This document shows, piece by piece, positions 25,701 through 33,226 of a stretch of DNA of 34,773 nucleotides. The translations under genes and the position numbers were made by a program. How positions within the stretch are numbered: position 1 is the first letter of the stretch; the number at the start of each line of letters is the position of its first letter. The stretch is from Frankiales bacterium (lineage in GTDB: Bacteria; Actinomycetota; Actinomycetes; Mycobacteriales; SCTD01): positions 1 to 34,773 of the forward strand of contig JAODNA010000161.1 in the NCBI GenBank assembly GCA_025465135.1, written 5' to 3'. The notes under the pieces are model-generated. The model saw only the letters and a program-made list of their open reading frames with translations. It was not told the DNA's origin and did not search any database.

Positions 25701-27716
25701 ATGCCGGAGCAGACCCCGTTCTCTGACCTCGACGCCTACCTCGCGCTCCCGCGCGTGTCCGAGCTCGCCCTCAGCCCTGACGGCACTCGTCTCGTGACCA
25801 CCGTCGCGACGCTCGACCCCGAGAGCGTGCGCTGGACCACGGCCGTGTGGCAGGTCGATCCCACCGGAGGGGCCCCCGCGGCGCGACTGACGCGCAGTCG
25901 CAAGGGCGAGACGTCGCCGGCGTTCCTGCCCGACGGCTCGGTGCTCTTCACCTCGGCCCGTCCCGATCCTGACGCCAAGGAGCCCAAGGACGACGCACCG
26001 ACCGCGCTGTGGCTGCTGCCCGTTGACGGCGGCGAGGCGAGCATCGTGGCGACCAGGGCCGGTGGCATCAACGGCATCGTCGTCGCGCGGGAGTCGGGAA
26101 CGGTCCTCGTGTCCAGCCCGACCCTGCCGGGCGCGGCCGGCAGCGACGAGGACGAGGAGCGGCGCAAGGCGCGCAAGGACAAGAAGGTCAGCGCGATCCT
26201 GCACACGGGCTACCCGGTGCGCTACTGGGACCACGACCTCGGCCCCGACGAGCCCCGGCTGGTCACGGGCACGGTCGAGGCCGACGAGCGGCTGGACTGG
26301 CGGGAGCTGACTCCCGCCCCCGGGCGAGCCCTCGACCACGCCGAGTACGACGTCTCGGCCGACGGCGCCACGATCGTCACCACGTGGCGAGCCGCGGAGC
26401 CGCGCGGCGAGCACCGGTCGACCCTGGTCGTCCTGCGCGACGGTCAGAGGGTCGAGCTTCTCGGCGACGACGCCCACGAGTACAGCTCGCCCGTCCTCTC
26501 GCCCGACGGGACCCTCGTCGCCTGCACGCGGTCGAGCCGAAGCACTCCGCACGAGCCGGAGGACGCACGCCTCGTCGTCGTACCGGTCGACGGTTCTGGA
26601 GAGCCGCGCGATGTTGCTCCCAGCTGGGATCGCTGGGCCAACGACCGCAGGTGGACGCCCGACGGCTCGGCGCTCCTGGTCACGGCGGACGAGGGCGGCA
26701 GCAGCCCGGTGTTCCGCATCGACGTGAGCACGGGCACCGTCGTACGGCTCACTGCCGACCACGGCGCCTACACCGACCTGTGCGTCAGCCCCGACGGCCG
26801 CCACGTCTACGCGCTGCGCGCAGCCATCGACGCCGCACCGGCCCCGGTCCGGCTCGACGCCGCTGCGCCGGATCAGCAGCCGGTGCTGCTGCAGGGCCCA
26901 CTCGACGAGCTCGCCCTGCCCGGCACGCTGACCGAGGTCACGGCGACCGCGGCGGACGGCACGGCCCTTCATGCCTGGCTGGTGCTGCCCGAGGGCGCCG
27001 AGGGACCTGCGCCGCTGCTGCTGTGGGTCCATGGCGGCCCGATCGGGTCGTGGAACTCCTGGTCGTGGCGCTGGAACCCGTGGCTCATGGCGGCCCAGGG
27101 CTACGCGGTGCTGCTGCCTGACCCCGCGCTGTCCACCGGCTACGGCCTGGACATGGTGCGTCGGGGCTGGGGCGCCTGGGGTGCGGAGCCCTATGACGAC
27201 CTCATGCAGATCACCGATGCCGCCCTCCAGCGCGACGACCTCGATGCGTCGCGCACCGCGGCGATGGGCGGGTCGTTCGGCGGCTACATGGCCAACTGGA
27301 TCGCCGGGCACACCGACCGGTTCCGCGCGATCGTCACGCACGCGAGCCTGTGGAACCTCGACCAGTTCGGCCCGACGACCGACGTCGCCTACTACTGGGG
27401 TCGGGAGATGACGAAGGAGATGGCCGAGGCCAACAACCCGAGCGCGCACGCCGACGCGATCTCCACGCCGATGCTCGTCATCCACGGCGACAAGGACTAC
27501 CGCGTGCCGATCGGTGAGGCGCTGCGGCTGTGGTGGGACCTCAACGCGCGCGTGACCGATCCTGCCGCTTCACCACACCGCTTCCTGTACTTCCCCGACG
27601 AGAACCACTGGGTCCTGACGCCGCAGCACGCGGCGATCTGGTACCGCACCGTGCTGTCGTTCCTCGGAGTTCACGTGCTGGACCAGCCGGAGTCGGTCGA
27701 TGAGCTGCTGCGATGA
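25701..27716 (+). CDS. S9 family peptidase (prolyl oligopeptidase/acylaminoacyl type)
   Basis: 671 residues. The N-terminal ~400 residues show repeated beta-propeller blade patterns (LALSPDGTRLV, LSPDGTLVACTR, WTPDGSALLVT, VSPDGRHVYAL). The C-terminal alpha/beta hydrolase has the oxyanion region LLLWVHGGP, the nucleophile GGSFGGYM (Ser525), HGDKDYRVP (Asp599) and DENHWV (His636), a complete triad. No signal peptide, so it is cytoplasmic and trims short peptides that fit inside the propeller. GAGGG lies directly before ATG 25701. The convergent histidine phosphatase gene ends 9 bp away. Confidence 0.93.
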   Translation: MPEQTPFSDLDAYLALPRVSELALSPDGTRLVTTVATLDPESVRWTTAVWQVDPTGGAPAARLTRSRKGETSPAFLPDGSVLFTSARPDPDAKEPKDDAPTALWLLPVDGGEASIVATRAGGINGIVVARESGTVLVSSPTLPGAAGSDEDEERRKARKDKKVSAILHTGYPVRYWDHDLGPDEPRLVTGTVEADERLDWRELTPAPGRALDHAEYDVSADGATIVTTWRAAEPRGEHRSTLVVLRDGQRVELLGDDAHEYSSPVLSPDGTLVACTRSSRSTPHEPEDARLVVVPVDGSGEPRDVAPSWDRWANDRRWTPDGSALLVTADEGGSSPVFRIDVSTGTVVRLTADHGAYTDLCVSPDGRHVYALRAAIDAAPAPVRLDAAAPDQQPVLLQGPLDELALPGTLTEVTATAADGTALHAWLVLPEGAEGPAPLLLWVHGGPIGSWNSWSWRWNPWLMAAQGYAVLLPDPALSTGYGLDMVRRGWGAWGAEPYDDLMQITDAALQRDDLDASRTAAMGGSFGGYMANWIAGHTDRFRAIVTHASLWNLDQFGPTTDVAYYWGREMTKEMAEANNPSAHADAISTPMLVIHGDKDYRVPIGEALRLWWDLNARVTDPAASPHRFLYFPDENHWVLTPQHAAIWYRTVLSFLGVHVLDQPESVDELLR

Positions 27717-27725
27717 GGGACAGCG

Positions 27726-28325
27726 TCAGAGCAGGTCTCGCACGTGCCCGGTCTCGTTGAGGCTGACGATGCCGGTCCGTCCGGTGCGCGCGATCGCGAT
27801 GCGCGTGAGGGAGCAGTACGCCGGCGCGAACCAGATGGCCCGCTCCTGCCCGACGACGTGACCCGCGTAGGCGTTGATGCTGCCGGAGTGGCTGACCAGG
27901 ACGGCCCGCCCGCCCGGGTGCGCGGCAGCGATCCGCTCGACGGCCTCGACGACGCGGGCGCGGAACTCATGCGGGTCGACGCCGACGCTGTAGAGGTCGC
28001 CCGCCACCAGCCGCTGCCACCGCGGGTCGCCGCTGGCGCGCAGCTCCTCGACCGGCACGTACGACGGGTCGGCGGCATCGAACTCCGCGATCCCCGGCTC
28101 GAGAACCGCCCCCAGTCCCAGCGCGGCGGCCAGCGGCGCGGCCGTCTCGACTGCGCGGCGGGACGGCGACGTGTAGAGCGCGTCGATCCTGTCGCTCTCG
28201 AGAGCCGCCGCCACGCGGCTCGCCTGCGCGACGCCGAGCTCGGCCAGCCCCGGGTCGGCGGGGGTGCCGTCGGGTGTCGCGTCGATGCGCACGGGCAGCG
28301 CATGCCGGACGAGAACGATCTCCAC
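27726..28325 (-). CDS. Histidine phosphatase family protein
   Basis: 199 residues from GTG 28325. The phosphoacceptor motif is VEIVLVRHALP (RHA variant of RHG, His8), followed by LYTSPSRRAVETAAPLA and the second catalytic His in AVLVSHSGSINAY. This is the phosphoglycerate mutase-like fold; most such small actinobacterial proteins are phosphatases of unknown substrate. TAGCGT ends 8 nt before the GTG and no ribosome-binding site is visible, so the start is preferred over the longer upstream ATG at 28367, which would run into hemW. Divergent from hemW. Confidence 0.85.
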   Translation of the reverse strand: MEIVLVRHALPVRIDATPDGTPADPGLAELGVAQASRVAAALESDRIDALYTSPSRRAVETAAPLAAALGLGAVLEPGIAEFDAADPSYVPVEELRASGDPRWQRLVAGDLYSVGVDPHEFRARVVEAVERIAAAHPGGRAVLVSHSGSINAYAGHVVGQERAIWFAPAYCSLTRIAIARTGRTGIVSLNETGHVRDLL

Positions 28326-28333
28326 GAGAACGC

Positions 28334-28343
28334 ACGCTAGCGC
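28334..28343. promoter_or_regulatory. Divergent -10 elements between phosphatase and hemW
   Basis: ACGCTAGCGC contains TAGCGT on the minus strand (28339-28334), 8 nt before GTG 28325. On the plus strand TAGCGC (28338-28343) overlaps it on TA; this ends in C and lies 22 nt before hemW, which has a GGAG site. The plus side is weaker. Confidence 0.4.
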
Positions 28344-28365
28344 CGGCTGCGGCGACACTGGAGCC

Positions 28366-29547
28366 ATGGCAGGAGCGCATCCGGACGGCGAGCCGGTCCC
28401 CGCATCGGGAGAGCTGCCTGCGACGGCGGTCGGTGAGCTCGGGCGGCGGCCGTTCGGCGTCTACGTGCACGTGCCGTTCTGCGTCACCCGCTGCGGCTAC
28501 TGCGACTTCAACACCTACACCGACCTCGGCGGCCTGCAGGGCAGCTACGCGCAGACCGCGATCGCGGAGGTGCGCCTTGCGAAACGCGTCCTCGGCGACC
28601 GTGCGCCGCTGGTCGACACGGTCTTCGTCGGCGGCGGTACGCCGACGCTGCTGCCACCCGAGGATCTCGGCGCGATCCTGCGCGCGATCGACGACGAGCT
28701 CGGCCTCGCTCCGGATGCGGAGGTCACGACCGAGGCCAACCCCGACTCGGTCGACGCCGACGCGCTGAAGCGGCTTCGCGATGAGGGGTTCACGCGGATC
28801 TCGTTCGGCATGCAGTCGGCAGTGCCGCACGTGCTCGCGGTTCTCGACCGGACCCACACGGCCGGCCGGCCGGAGGAGGCTGTGCACGAGGCGAAGGCCG
28901 CGGGCTTCGCGCAGGTGTCCCTCGACCTGATCTACGGCACGCCGGGGGAGTCGGACGACGACTGGGCGACGAGCCTGCGCGCCGCGACGGAGGCGGGGCC
29001 GACGCACGTCTCGGCGTACGCGCTCATCGTCGAGGAGGGAACCCGGCTCGGTCGCCAGGTTGCCCGCGCTGAGCTGCCGGCGCCTGACGACGACGTGCTC
29101 GCCGACCGCTACCTGATGGCGGACGAGGCGCTGCAGCACCTCGGCTGGTACGAGGTCAGCAACTGGGGCGAGCCGTGCCGGCACAACGTGGGCTACTGGA
29201 CCGGCGCCGACTGGTGGGGCATCGGCCCCGGCGCGCACTCCCACGTCGGCGGCGTGCGGTGGTGGAACGCCAAGCACCCCGCGTCCTACGCCGCCAAGCT
29301 CGCTGCGGGCACGTCACCTGGCGCCGGCCGCGAGCTCCTCACCGACGAGGACCGCAGGGTGGAGCGGATCCTGCTCGAGGTGCGGCTCCGCGCAGGGGTC
29401 CCGCTCGTACTCCTCACGCCCCGCGGCCTCGAGGCCGCACGGCGGTACGACGGCGACGGGCTGCTGACGATCGACGCAGACCGGGCGACCCTGACGACGA
29501 AGGGCCGGCTGCTCGCCGACGCCGTCGTCCGCGGCTTGGTGGACTAG
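28366..29547 (+). CDS. hemW: Heme chaperone HemW (radical SAM)
   Basis: 393 residues. A Pro/Gly-rich N-terminal extension of about 28 residues precedes GVYVHVPFCVTRCGYCDF with the CxxxCxxC cluster motif (Cys39, Cys43, Cys46). The SAM-binding GGGTPTLL follows, then TTEANPDS and RISFGMQSAV. The HemW-type block is GWYEVSNWGEPCRHNVGYW with GIGPGAHSHVG. It binds heme and delivers it to membrane respiratory proteins; this family was long confused with coproporphyrinogen dehydrogenase HemN, which has an extra cysteine after CxxxCxxC that is not seen here. GGAG lies close to ATG 28366. In many actinomycetes hemW stands between lepA and hrcA, as here. Confidence 0.94.
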   Translation: MAGAHPDGEPVPASGELPATAVGELGRRPFGVYVHVPFCVTRCGYCDFNTYTDLGGLQGSYAQTAIAEVRLAKRVLGDRAPLVDTVFVGGGTPTLLPPEDLGAILRAIDDELGLAPDAEVTTEANPDSVDADALKRLRDEGFTRISFGMQSAVPHVLAVLDRTHTAGRPEEAVHEAKAAGFAQVSLDLIYGTPGESDDDWATSLRAATEAGPTHVSAYALIVEEGTRLGRQVARAELPAPDDDVLADRYLMADEALQHLGWYEVSNWGEPCRHNVGYWTGADWWGIGPGAHSHVGGVRWWNAKHPASYAAKLAAGTSPGAGRELLTDEDRRVERILLEVRLRAGVPLVLLTPRGLEAARRYDGDGLLTIDADRATLTTKGRLLADAVVRGLVD

Positions 29548-29987
29548 CTCACGAAGCGGATCGTGAGCGGGTAGCGGTAAGGCTCGCGACGGCCGGCGGC
29601 GAGCGCGGCGAGAACGCCGAGCACCATTCCGCCGATGATGACGATCGGCAGCAGGACGATCCCGATCACGACGAAGATCAGGACGAAGGAGACGACGCCC
29701 GCGATGGCCAGGGTGATGTGGAAGTTGAGCGCCTCGGCGGCGTGCTGCCGCGTGAACGGTGACTGGTCCTTCTTCACGAGGTAGATCACGAGCGGCGCGA
29801 TCAGGGCGAACGCGAAGATGGACAGGTGGGCGAGGACCGCCCACACGGTGTCCTCCTGCTGCGGCGGGCCCCAGCCCTGAGGTGGTGGGCCCCAGCCTTG
29901 TGGTGGTGGTGGGCCCCAGCCCTGCGGTGGTGGTGTGCCCCAGCCCTGCGGTGGTGGTGGTGGCGCGTCCCAGCCAGGCGTCGTCAT
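29544..29987 (-). CDS. DUF4870-like membrane protein with QGWG repeats
   Basis: 147 residues. The N-terminal 45 residues are a Pro/Gln/Gly/Trp repeat (PPPQGWG, four copies). This leads to WAVLAHLSIFAFALIAPLVIYL, then the family block KDQSPFTRQHAAEALNFHIT and two further helices, typical of DUF4870/Tic20-like small membrane proteins. Function unknown; the aromatic proline-rich tail probably lies in the cytoplasm and may bind partners. It starts 10 bp after the preceding small membrane gene. Its TAG and that of convergent hemW share CTAG at 29544-29547. Confidence 0.82.
   Translation of the reverse strand: MTTPGWDAPPPPPQGWGTPPPQGWGPPPPQGWGPPPQGWGPPQQEDTVWAVLAHLSIFAFALIAPLVIYLVKKDQSPFTRQHAAEALNFHITLAIAGVVSFVLIFVVIGIVLLPIVIIGGMVLGVLAALAAGRREPYRYPLTIRFVS
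29866..29980 (-). repeat. Tandem repeat encoding PPPQGWG
   Basis: GGGCCCCAGCC-type units begin near 29866, 29887, 29911 and 29935 with a degenerate one near 29965. Spacing is 21 or 24 bp, always in frame. Unit length differs by one Pro codon, a sign of slippage or unequal exchange. Confidence 0.7.
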
Positions 29988-29997
29988 GGCGCGCAGG

Positions 29998-30255
29998 CTA
30001 GAGCAGACCGCCCTGCGCCAGGCCGATCGCCAGCGCCAACGCGCCCGCGGTCGCGCCGACGATGTTCTCGAAGCGCTCGGGTCGCGTGCGGGACACGAGC
30101 TGCGACCACGCACCGAGGAACACGACGAGCAGTCCGACCCATGCGGCAGCGGCGTGCGAGACACCGAGCAGCACGAGAGCCGCGGCGCCGAGCGTGAGCG
30201 TGGCGAGCGCCAGCGCGTGGTCGGTGTCGAGGGTGTGCGAAGCGGTGGATTCCAT
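29998..30255 (-). CDS. Small membrane protein (three helices)
   Basis: 85 residues, not recognised. Helices are at about 13-32 (ALALATLTLGAAALVLLGV), 35-50 (AAWVGLLVVFLGAW) and 65-84 (ENIVGATAGALALAIGLAQ). A short basic loop SRTRPERF lies between the last two. A strong GAAGGAGG ribosome-binding site about 7 nt before ATG 30255 supports the start. It precedes the DUF4870-like gene by 10 bp, so both probably form one unit and might interact in the membrane. Confidence 0.7.
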   Translation of the reverse strand: MESTASHTLDTDHALALATLTLGAAALVLLGVSHAAAAWVGLLVVFLGAWSQLVSRTRPERFENIVGATAGALALAIGLAQGGLL

Positions 30256-30330
30256 ACCGAACCTCCTTCAGCAGCAGCCTGGGAGACAACTGTGACCCTC
30301 TGTGACGCACCCGACAAGGTGCGAACGGGG

Positions 30331-30356
30331 GGAATCCTGCCGCTGACCTGTAGGTT
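30331..30356 (+). promoter_or_regulatory. GGAAT-N18-GTT promoter, SigR/SigH type
   Basis: GGAAT (30331-30335) and GTT (30354-30356) are separated by exactly 18 bp, the consensus for actinobacterial SigR/SigH (thiol-oxidative and heat stress). The overlapping TAGGTT (30351-30356) could also serve the housekeeping sigma factor. It points toward the DEAD-box helicase about 170 bp downstream. Confidence 0.55.
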
Positions 30357-30526
30357 CTTGCCTGTAAGACCCCGCTGATCGAGCGGGTCCCACCTCCTGC
30401 GGACGAGCCGTCCGCACGGTCGCTGGTGTGTCGTGCTTCGTTCCCCGGTCGCCTTTCGGCCGGACCGGTCCGCGCCGCAGCTCACGCAATGCGGCCCCGG
30501 ATCCACAGCAACGGAGCACCACGTTC
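30357..30526 (+). ncRNA. Long structured 5' leader of the DEAD-box helicase
   Basis: About 165 nt of untranslated leader. It contains CCCGCT-gatcg-AGCGGG (30371-30387) and TGCGGAC-gagcc-GTCCGCA (30398-30416), then a CGGTCG/CGGCCG hairpin. CACCTCCT (30391-30398), identical to the anti-Shine-Dalgarno core of 16S rRNA, lies between the first two hairpins and could pair with the GGAG before the start codon. No coding character in frame. A cold- or stress-responsive leader is plausible but inferred. Confidence 0.45.
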
Positions 30527-32056
30527 ATGTCCCCCGCACCGAGCAGTTCCCGCACGCCCTCGTCCCGAAGTGGCGGCTCCCCGTCGCGCCGTGGCAAGCC
30601 GTCGACGCAGTCCCGTCGCCCGGCGCGCGCCGCGACGCCACCGCCCGCGCCGGTGAAGTCCGACCTCGAGGTCGCGCTCGACGCGGCCGCCGAGGTGGCC
30701 GCAGCCGACCCGCAGGCCGACGCGACCTTCGCGTCGATCGGTCTCCCGCAGAAGCTCGTCACCGCGCTCGAGCGCCGCGGCATGACCGCGCCGTTCGCCA
30801 TCCAGACCCGCGCCATCCCTGACGCGCTCACCGGCCGCGACGTGCTCGGCCGTGCGCAGACCGGCTCCGGCAAGACCCTCGCCTTCGGCCTCCCGCTGCT
30901 GGCCCGACTCGCCGGCGGGCAGCGCCGCGGTGGCCGTCCGCGCGGGCTCGTGCTCGTCCCGACCCGCGAGCTCGCGCAGCAGGTGCACGACGCGCTGCAG
31001 CCGCTCGCGCAGGGGCTCGACGTCAAGCTCTGCGCCGTCTACGGCGGCGCGTCCATGGGCCGGCAGATCGACCAGCTCCGTCGCGCCGTCGACATCGTCG
31101 TCGCGACCCCGGGCCGGCTGCAGGACCTCATCGAGCAGGGCGAGTGCTCGCTCGCGGAGGTCCAGATCGCCGTCCTCGACGAGGCCGACCACATGGCCGA
31201 CCTCGGCTTCCTCCCCGTCGTCACCGCCCTGCTCGGTATGACGCCGCCCGACGGTCAGCGCCTGCTCTTCTCGGCCACGCTCGACCGCGGCGTCGACAAG
31301 CTGGTCCGGCAGTTCCTGTCCGACCCGGCGATGCATGCGGTGGCGAGTGATACCTCGCACGTCGAGCTGATGGACCACCGCGTCTTCGCCGTGGCCCACG
31401 ACAGCAAGGTCGAGATCGCCGCGGAGATCGCGGCCCGTCCGGGCCGGACGCTCATCTTCGTACGCACCAAGCACGGAGCCGACCGGCTCGCGCTGCAGCT
31501 GCGCCGCACCGGCGTCGAGGCCGGCGCCATCCACGGCAACCTCACGCAGAACGCCCGCAAGAAGGCACTCGACAACTTCTCCCGCGGCCAGGCCCGCGTC
31601 CTCGTCGCGACCGATGTCGCGGCGCGTGGCATCCACGTCGACGACGTCGACCTGGTCGTGCACTACGACCCGCCGGCCGACCACAAGGACTACCTGCACC
31701 GCTCCGGACGTACGGCGCGGGCCGGGGCCAGTGGCACCGTGCTCTCGCTGCTGCTGTCGGACCAGGTCCGCGAGCACCAGCGGATGCGCGAGCGCGCCGG
31801 CATCGAGGCCAACGCGCAGACCGTGACCCCGGGCCACCCGGCCGTGCGCGAGCTCGCCGAGTCCGGCGAGCAGATCGTCGTTCAGCCGGCGCCGCAGTGG
31901 ACCGCTCCGACGAGCAGCAGCGCGAGCCGGCGACCGTCCCATGGGCGTTCCTACCGGCCGGCGTCGTCCTCCGGCGGGTCCGGTGGCCGCGGCGGGGCCC
32001 GTCCTGCCCGCCCCGCCGTACAGGGACGCACGTCCGCGCCTCGCCGCGCCAGCTAG
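30527..32056 (+). CDS. DEAD-box ATP-dependent RNA helicase
   Basis: 509 residues. A basic Ser/Arg/Pro-rich N-terminal tail of about 45 residues precedes the helicase core. Motifs in order: Q motif AIQTRAIP, I AQTGSGKT, Ia PTRELAQQ, GG, Ib TPGRL, II DEAD (218-221), III SAT, IV LIFVRTK, V TDVAARGIHVDD, VI HRSGRTARAG. The C-terminus is again low-complexity Ser/Gly/Arg (SGGSGGRGGARPARP), suited to RNA binding. It unwinds RNA in ribosome assembly or mRNA decay, especially under cold or stress (RhlE/CshA/DeaD-like). ATG 30527 has GGAG about 10 nt upstream. The unusual promoter and long leader suggest stress control. A hairpin terminator follows 8 bp after the TAG. Confidence 0.94.
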   Translation: MSPAPSSSRTPSSRSGGSPSRRGKPSTQSRRPARAATPPPAPVKSDLEVALDAAAEVAAADPQADATFASIGLPQKLVTALERRGMTAPFAIQTRAIPDALTGRDVLGRAQTGSGKTLAFGLPLLARLAGGQRRGGRPRGLVLVPTRELAQQVHDALQPLAQGLDVKLCAVYGGASMGRQIDQLRRAVDIVVATPGRLQDLIEQGECSLAEVQIAVLDEADHMADLGFLPVVTALLGMTPPDGQRLLFSATLDRGVDKLVRQFLSDPAMHAVASDTSHVELMDHRVFAVAHDSKVEIAAEIAARPGRTLIFVRTKHGADRLALQLRRTGVEAGAIHGNLTQNARKKALDNFSRGQARVLVATDVAARGIHVDDVDLVVHYDPPADHKDYLHRSGRTARAGASGTVLSLLLSDQVREHQRMRERAGIEANAQTVTPGHPAVRELAESGEQIVVQPAPQWTAPTSSSASRRPSHGRSYRPASSSGGSGGRGGARPARPAVQGRTSAPRRAS

Positions 32057-32064
32057 CCCCGCCG

Positions 32065-32099
32065 GACCGCGCCGGCATGCAGAGCACGCCGGCGCGGTC
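32065..32099. terminator. Bidirectional hairpin terminator
   Basis: GACCGCGCCGGC (32065-32076) and GCCGGCGCGGTC (32088-32099) form a perfect 12-bp stem with an 11-nt loop, between the stop codons of convergent genes (helicase at 32056, minus gene at 32105). It can serve both. Confidence 0.75.
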
Positions 32100-32104
32100 G
32101 AGCA

Positions 32105-32548
32105 TCAGTGAACGGTGTAGCGGACGACAGCTCGTCCGCTGCACAGCGGACGGACGTTGATCGTGTCGTCCACGCCGTTCTTGCTGACGGTCCCATCGGC
32201 CTCGAACGTGGGCTCCTGGTCGCCGCCCGTGACCTTGTAGCCGTTGGCGACGAGCGCGTGCTCGACGCTGTCACGGATGGACACCAGGTCGTCTCGTGAG
32301 CCGGGCAGGCTCGCGAAGATGACGCTGGTCTTGCCCGTCGTCTGGACGTTGAGCAGCTTCTGACCGCTCGGCAGGGTGAACCCGCTCGGCAGCGTCGGCG
32401 TGCCCTTCACGACGTCGAAGGTGTCGCAGGACTTGTTGGCGTTCTTGATCTTGTCCTGCTGGTCGAAGTGCTCGAACACGCGCCAGCCGACGAAGGCGAC
32501 GAGAGCGAGTACGACGACGCCGACGAGCAGGCTGGTCAGGCGTTTCAT
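32105..32548 (-). CDS. Membrane-anchored extracytoplasmic protein, unknown
   Basis: 147 residues, not recognised. The N-terminus MKRLTSLLVGVVVLALVAFVGW is an uncleaved anchor or signal peptide. The rest, about 120 residues, is polar with beta-strand character (FTLPSGQKLLNVQTTGKTSVIFASLPGS in two short pieces) and two cysteines (CDTF and PLCSG) that may form a disulfide. The sequence VEHALVANGYKVTGGDQEP resembles small extracytoplasmic domains seen in actinobacterial hypothetical proteins. No catalytic motif. It lies 52 bp downstream of another minus-strand membrane gene and ends at the bidirectional terminator. Confidence 0.68.
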   Translation of the reverse strand: MKRLTSLLVGVVVLALVAFVGWRVFEHFDQQDKIKNANKSCDTFDVVKGTPTLPSGFTLPSGQKLLNVQTTGKTSVIFASLPGSRDDLVSIRDSVEHALVANGYKVTGGDQEPTFEADGTVSKNGVDDTINVRPLCSGRAVVRYTVH

Positions 32549-32600
32549 GGGTTGCTCATGACAGATCAGGGTTCCTCTCGATGGACCACACAGCAGGGCG

Positions 32601-33134
32601 TCAGGTGCCTGCGGCCCTCGGTGGTCCCCGAGCAAGAACGGACAGTCCCGCAAAGGACGACGGGCAGGTCGTCGGGGACGTGGGCCTGAGGTCGCCCGGC
32701 GGGTCCGGAACGCCGACGCTCAGTGGTGCGGCTCTGAGAGCGACGGCCCAGGCCGCGGTCACTGCCAGCAGCAGGACCATCGCGAGCCCGGCCTGGAGCA
32801 GCGCGCCGGCGATGCCGTCCGGGTCGATCGGTCCCAGGCCGTTGCTGACCCGGACGGCTGCCTCTGCCGCGAAGAAGCCGACGACCTGGCCGGGAACGAC
32901 GAGGCGCGCGGTCGAGCGGATGCTCCGGGTGGCGGTCCAGCGGGCCGACGCGGCGGCTCCGATGCACGCCGCCGAGACCAGGCACGTCAGCCACGCCGTG
33001 CCCCCGCCCCGGACCTTGGCCGCTTCGGCGACGCCGGGCAGCAGGGCGGCCGCATCGAGGAACCGGCCGGTCGCGGCGGCGGCGAGCATGGCAAGCATCA
33101 GGTAGACGTCGCTGGTGCGTCCCCCCGCGCGCAT
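32601..33134 (-). CDS. Four-helix membrane protein, unknown
   Basis: 177 residues, no family recognised. Four hydrophobic segments: VYLMLAMLAAAATGRFL, AWLTCLVSAACIGAAASA, LVVPGQVVGFFAAEAAV and ALLQAGLAMVLLLAVTAAWAV. The C-terminal 40 residues are Pro/Ser-rich and cytoplasmic or disordered. The start ATG at 33134 follows TAGGGT by 6 nt without a ribosome-binding site, a probable leaderless message. It is divergent from the dehydrogenase gene with a 92-bp gap. Confidence 0.65.
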   Translation of the reverse strand: MRAGGRTSDVYLMLAMLAAAATGRFLDAAALLPGVAEAAKVRGGGTAWLTCLVSAACIGAAASARWTATRSIRSTARLVVPGQVVGFFAAEAAVRVSNGLGPIDPDGIAGALLQAGLAMVLLLAVTAAWAVALRAAPLSVGVPDPPGDLRPTSPTTCPSSFAGLSVLARGPPRAAGT

Positions 33135-33140
33135 GGCCGG

Positions 33141-33146
33141 ACCCTA
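33141..33146 (-). promoter_or_regulatory. -10 hexamer TAGGGT, probable leaderless start
   Basis: TAGGGT on the minus strand ends 6 nt before ATG 33134. No -35 or ribosome-binding site was recognised. Confidence 0.4.
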
Positions 33147-33226
33147 TGCCCCCTCGCGGCGAGGCCGTGACCGTTTGGGATGATCACGGGGACCCCACAC
33201 AGTCAGCACCCGGAGGACTCCTCAGC

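Noticed and set aside
28366-29547. Coproporphyrinogen III dehydrogenase HemN
   Set aside because: Only CxxxCxxC is present with HemW-type blocks, and the gene lies in the usual hemW-hrcA context.
29866-29980. CRISPR-like repeat array
   Set aside because: Units are 21-24 bp without spacers, in frame, and encode a PPPQGWG protein repeat.
30357-30526. Known riboswitch (for example c-di-AMP or cobalamin)
   Set aside because: I see no recognisable consensus core of a known class; only simple hairpins.
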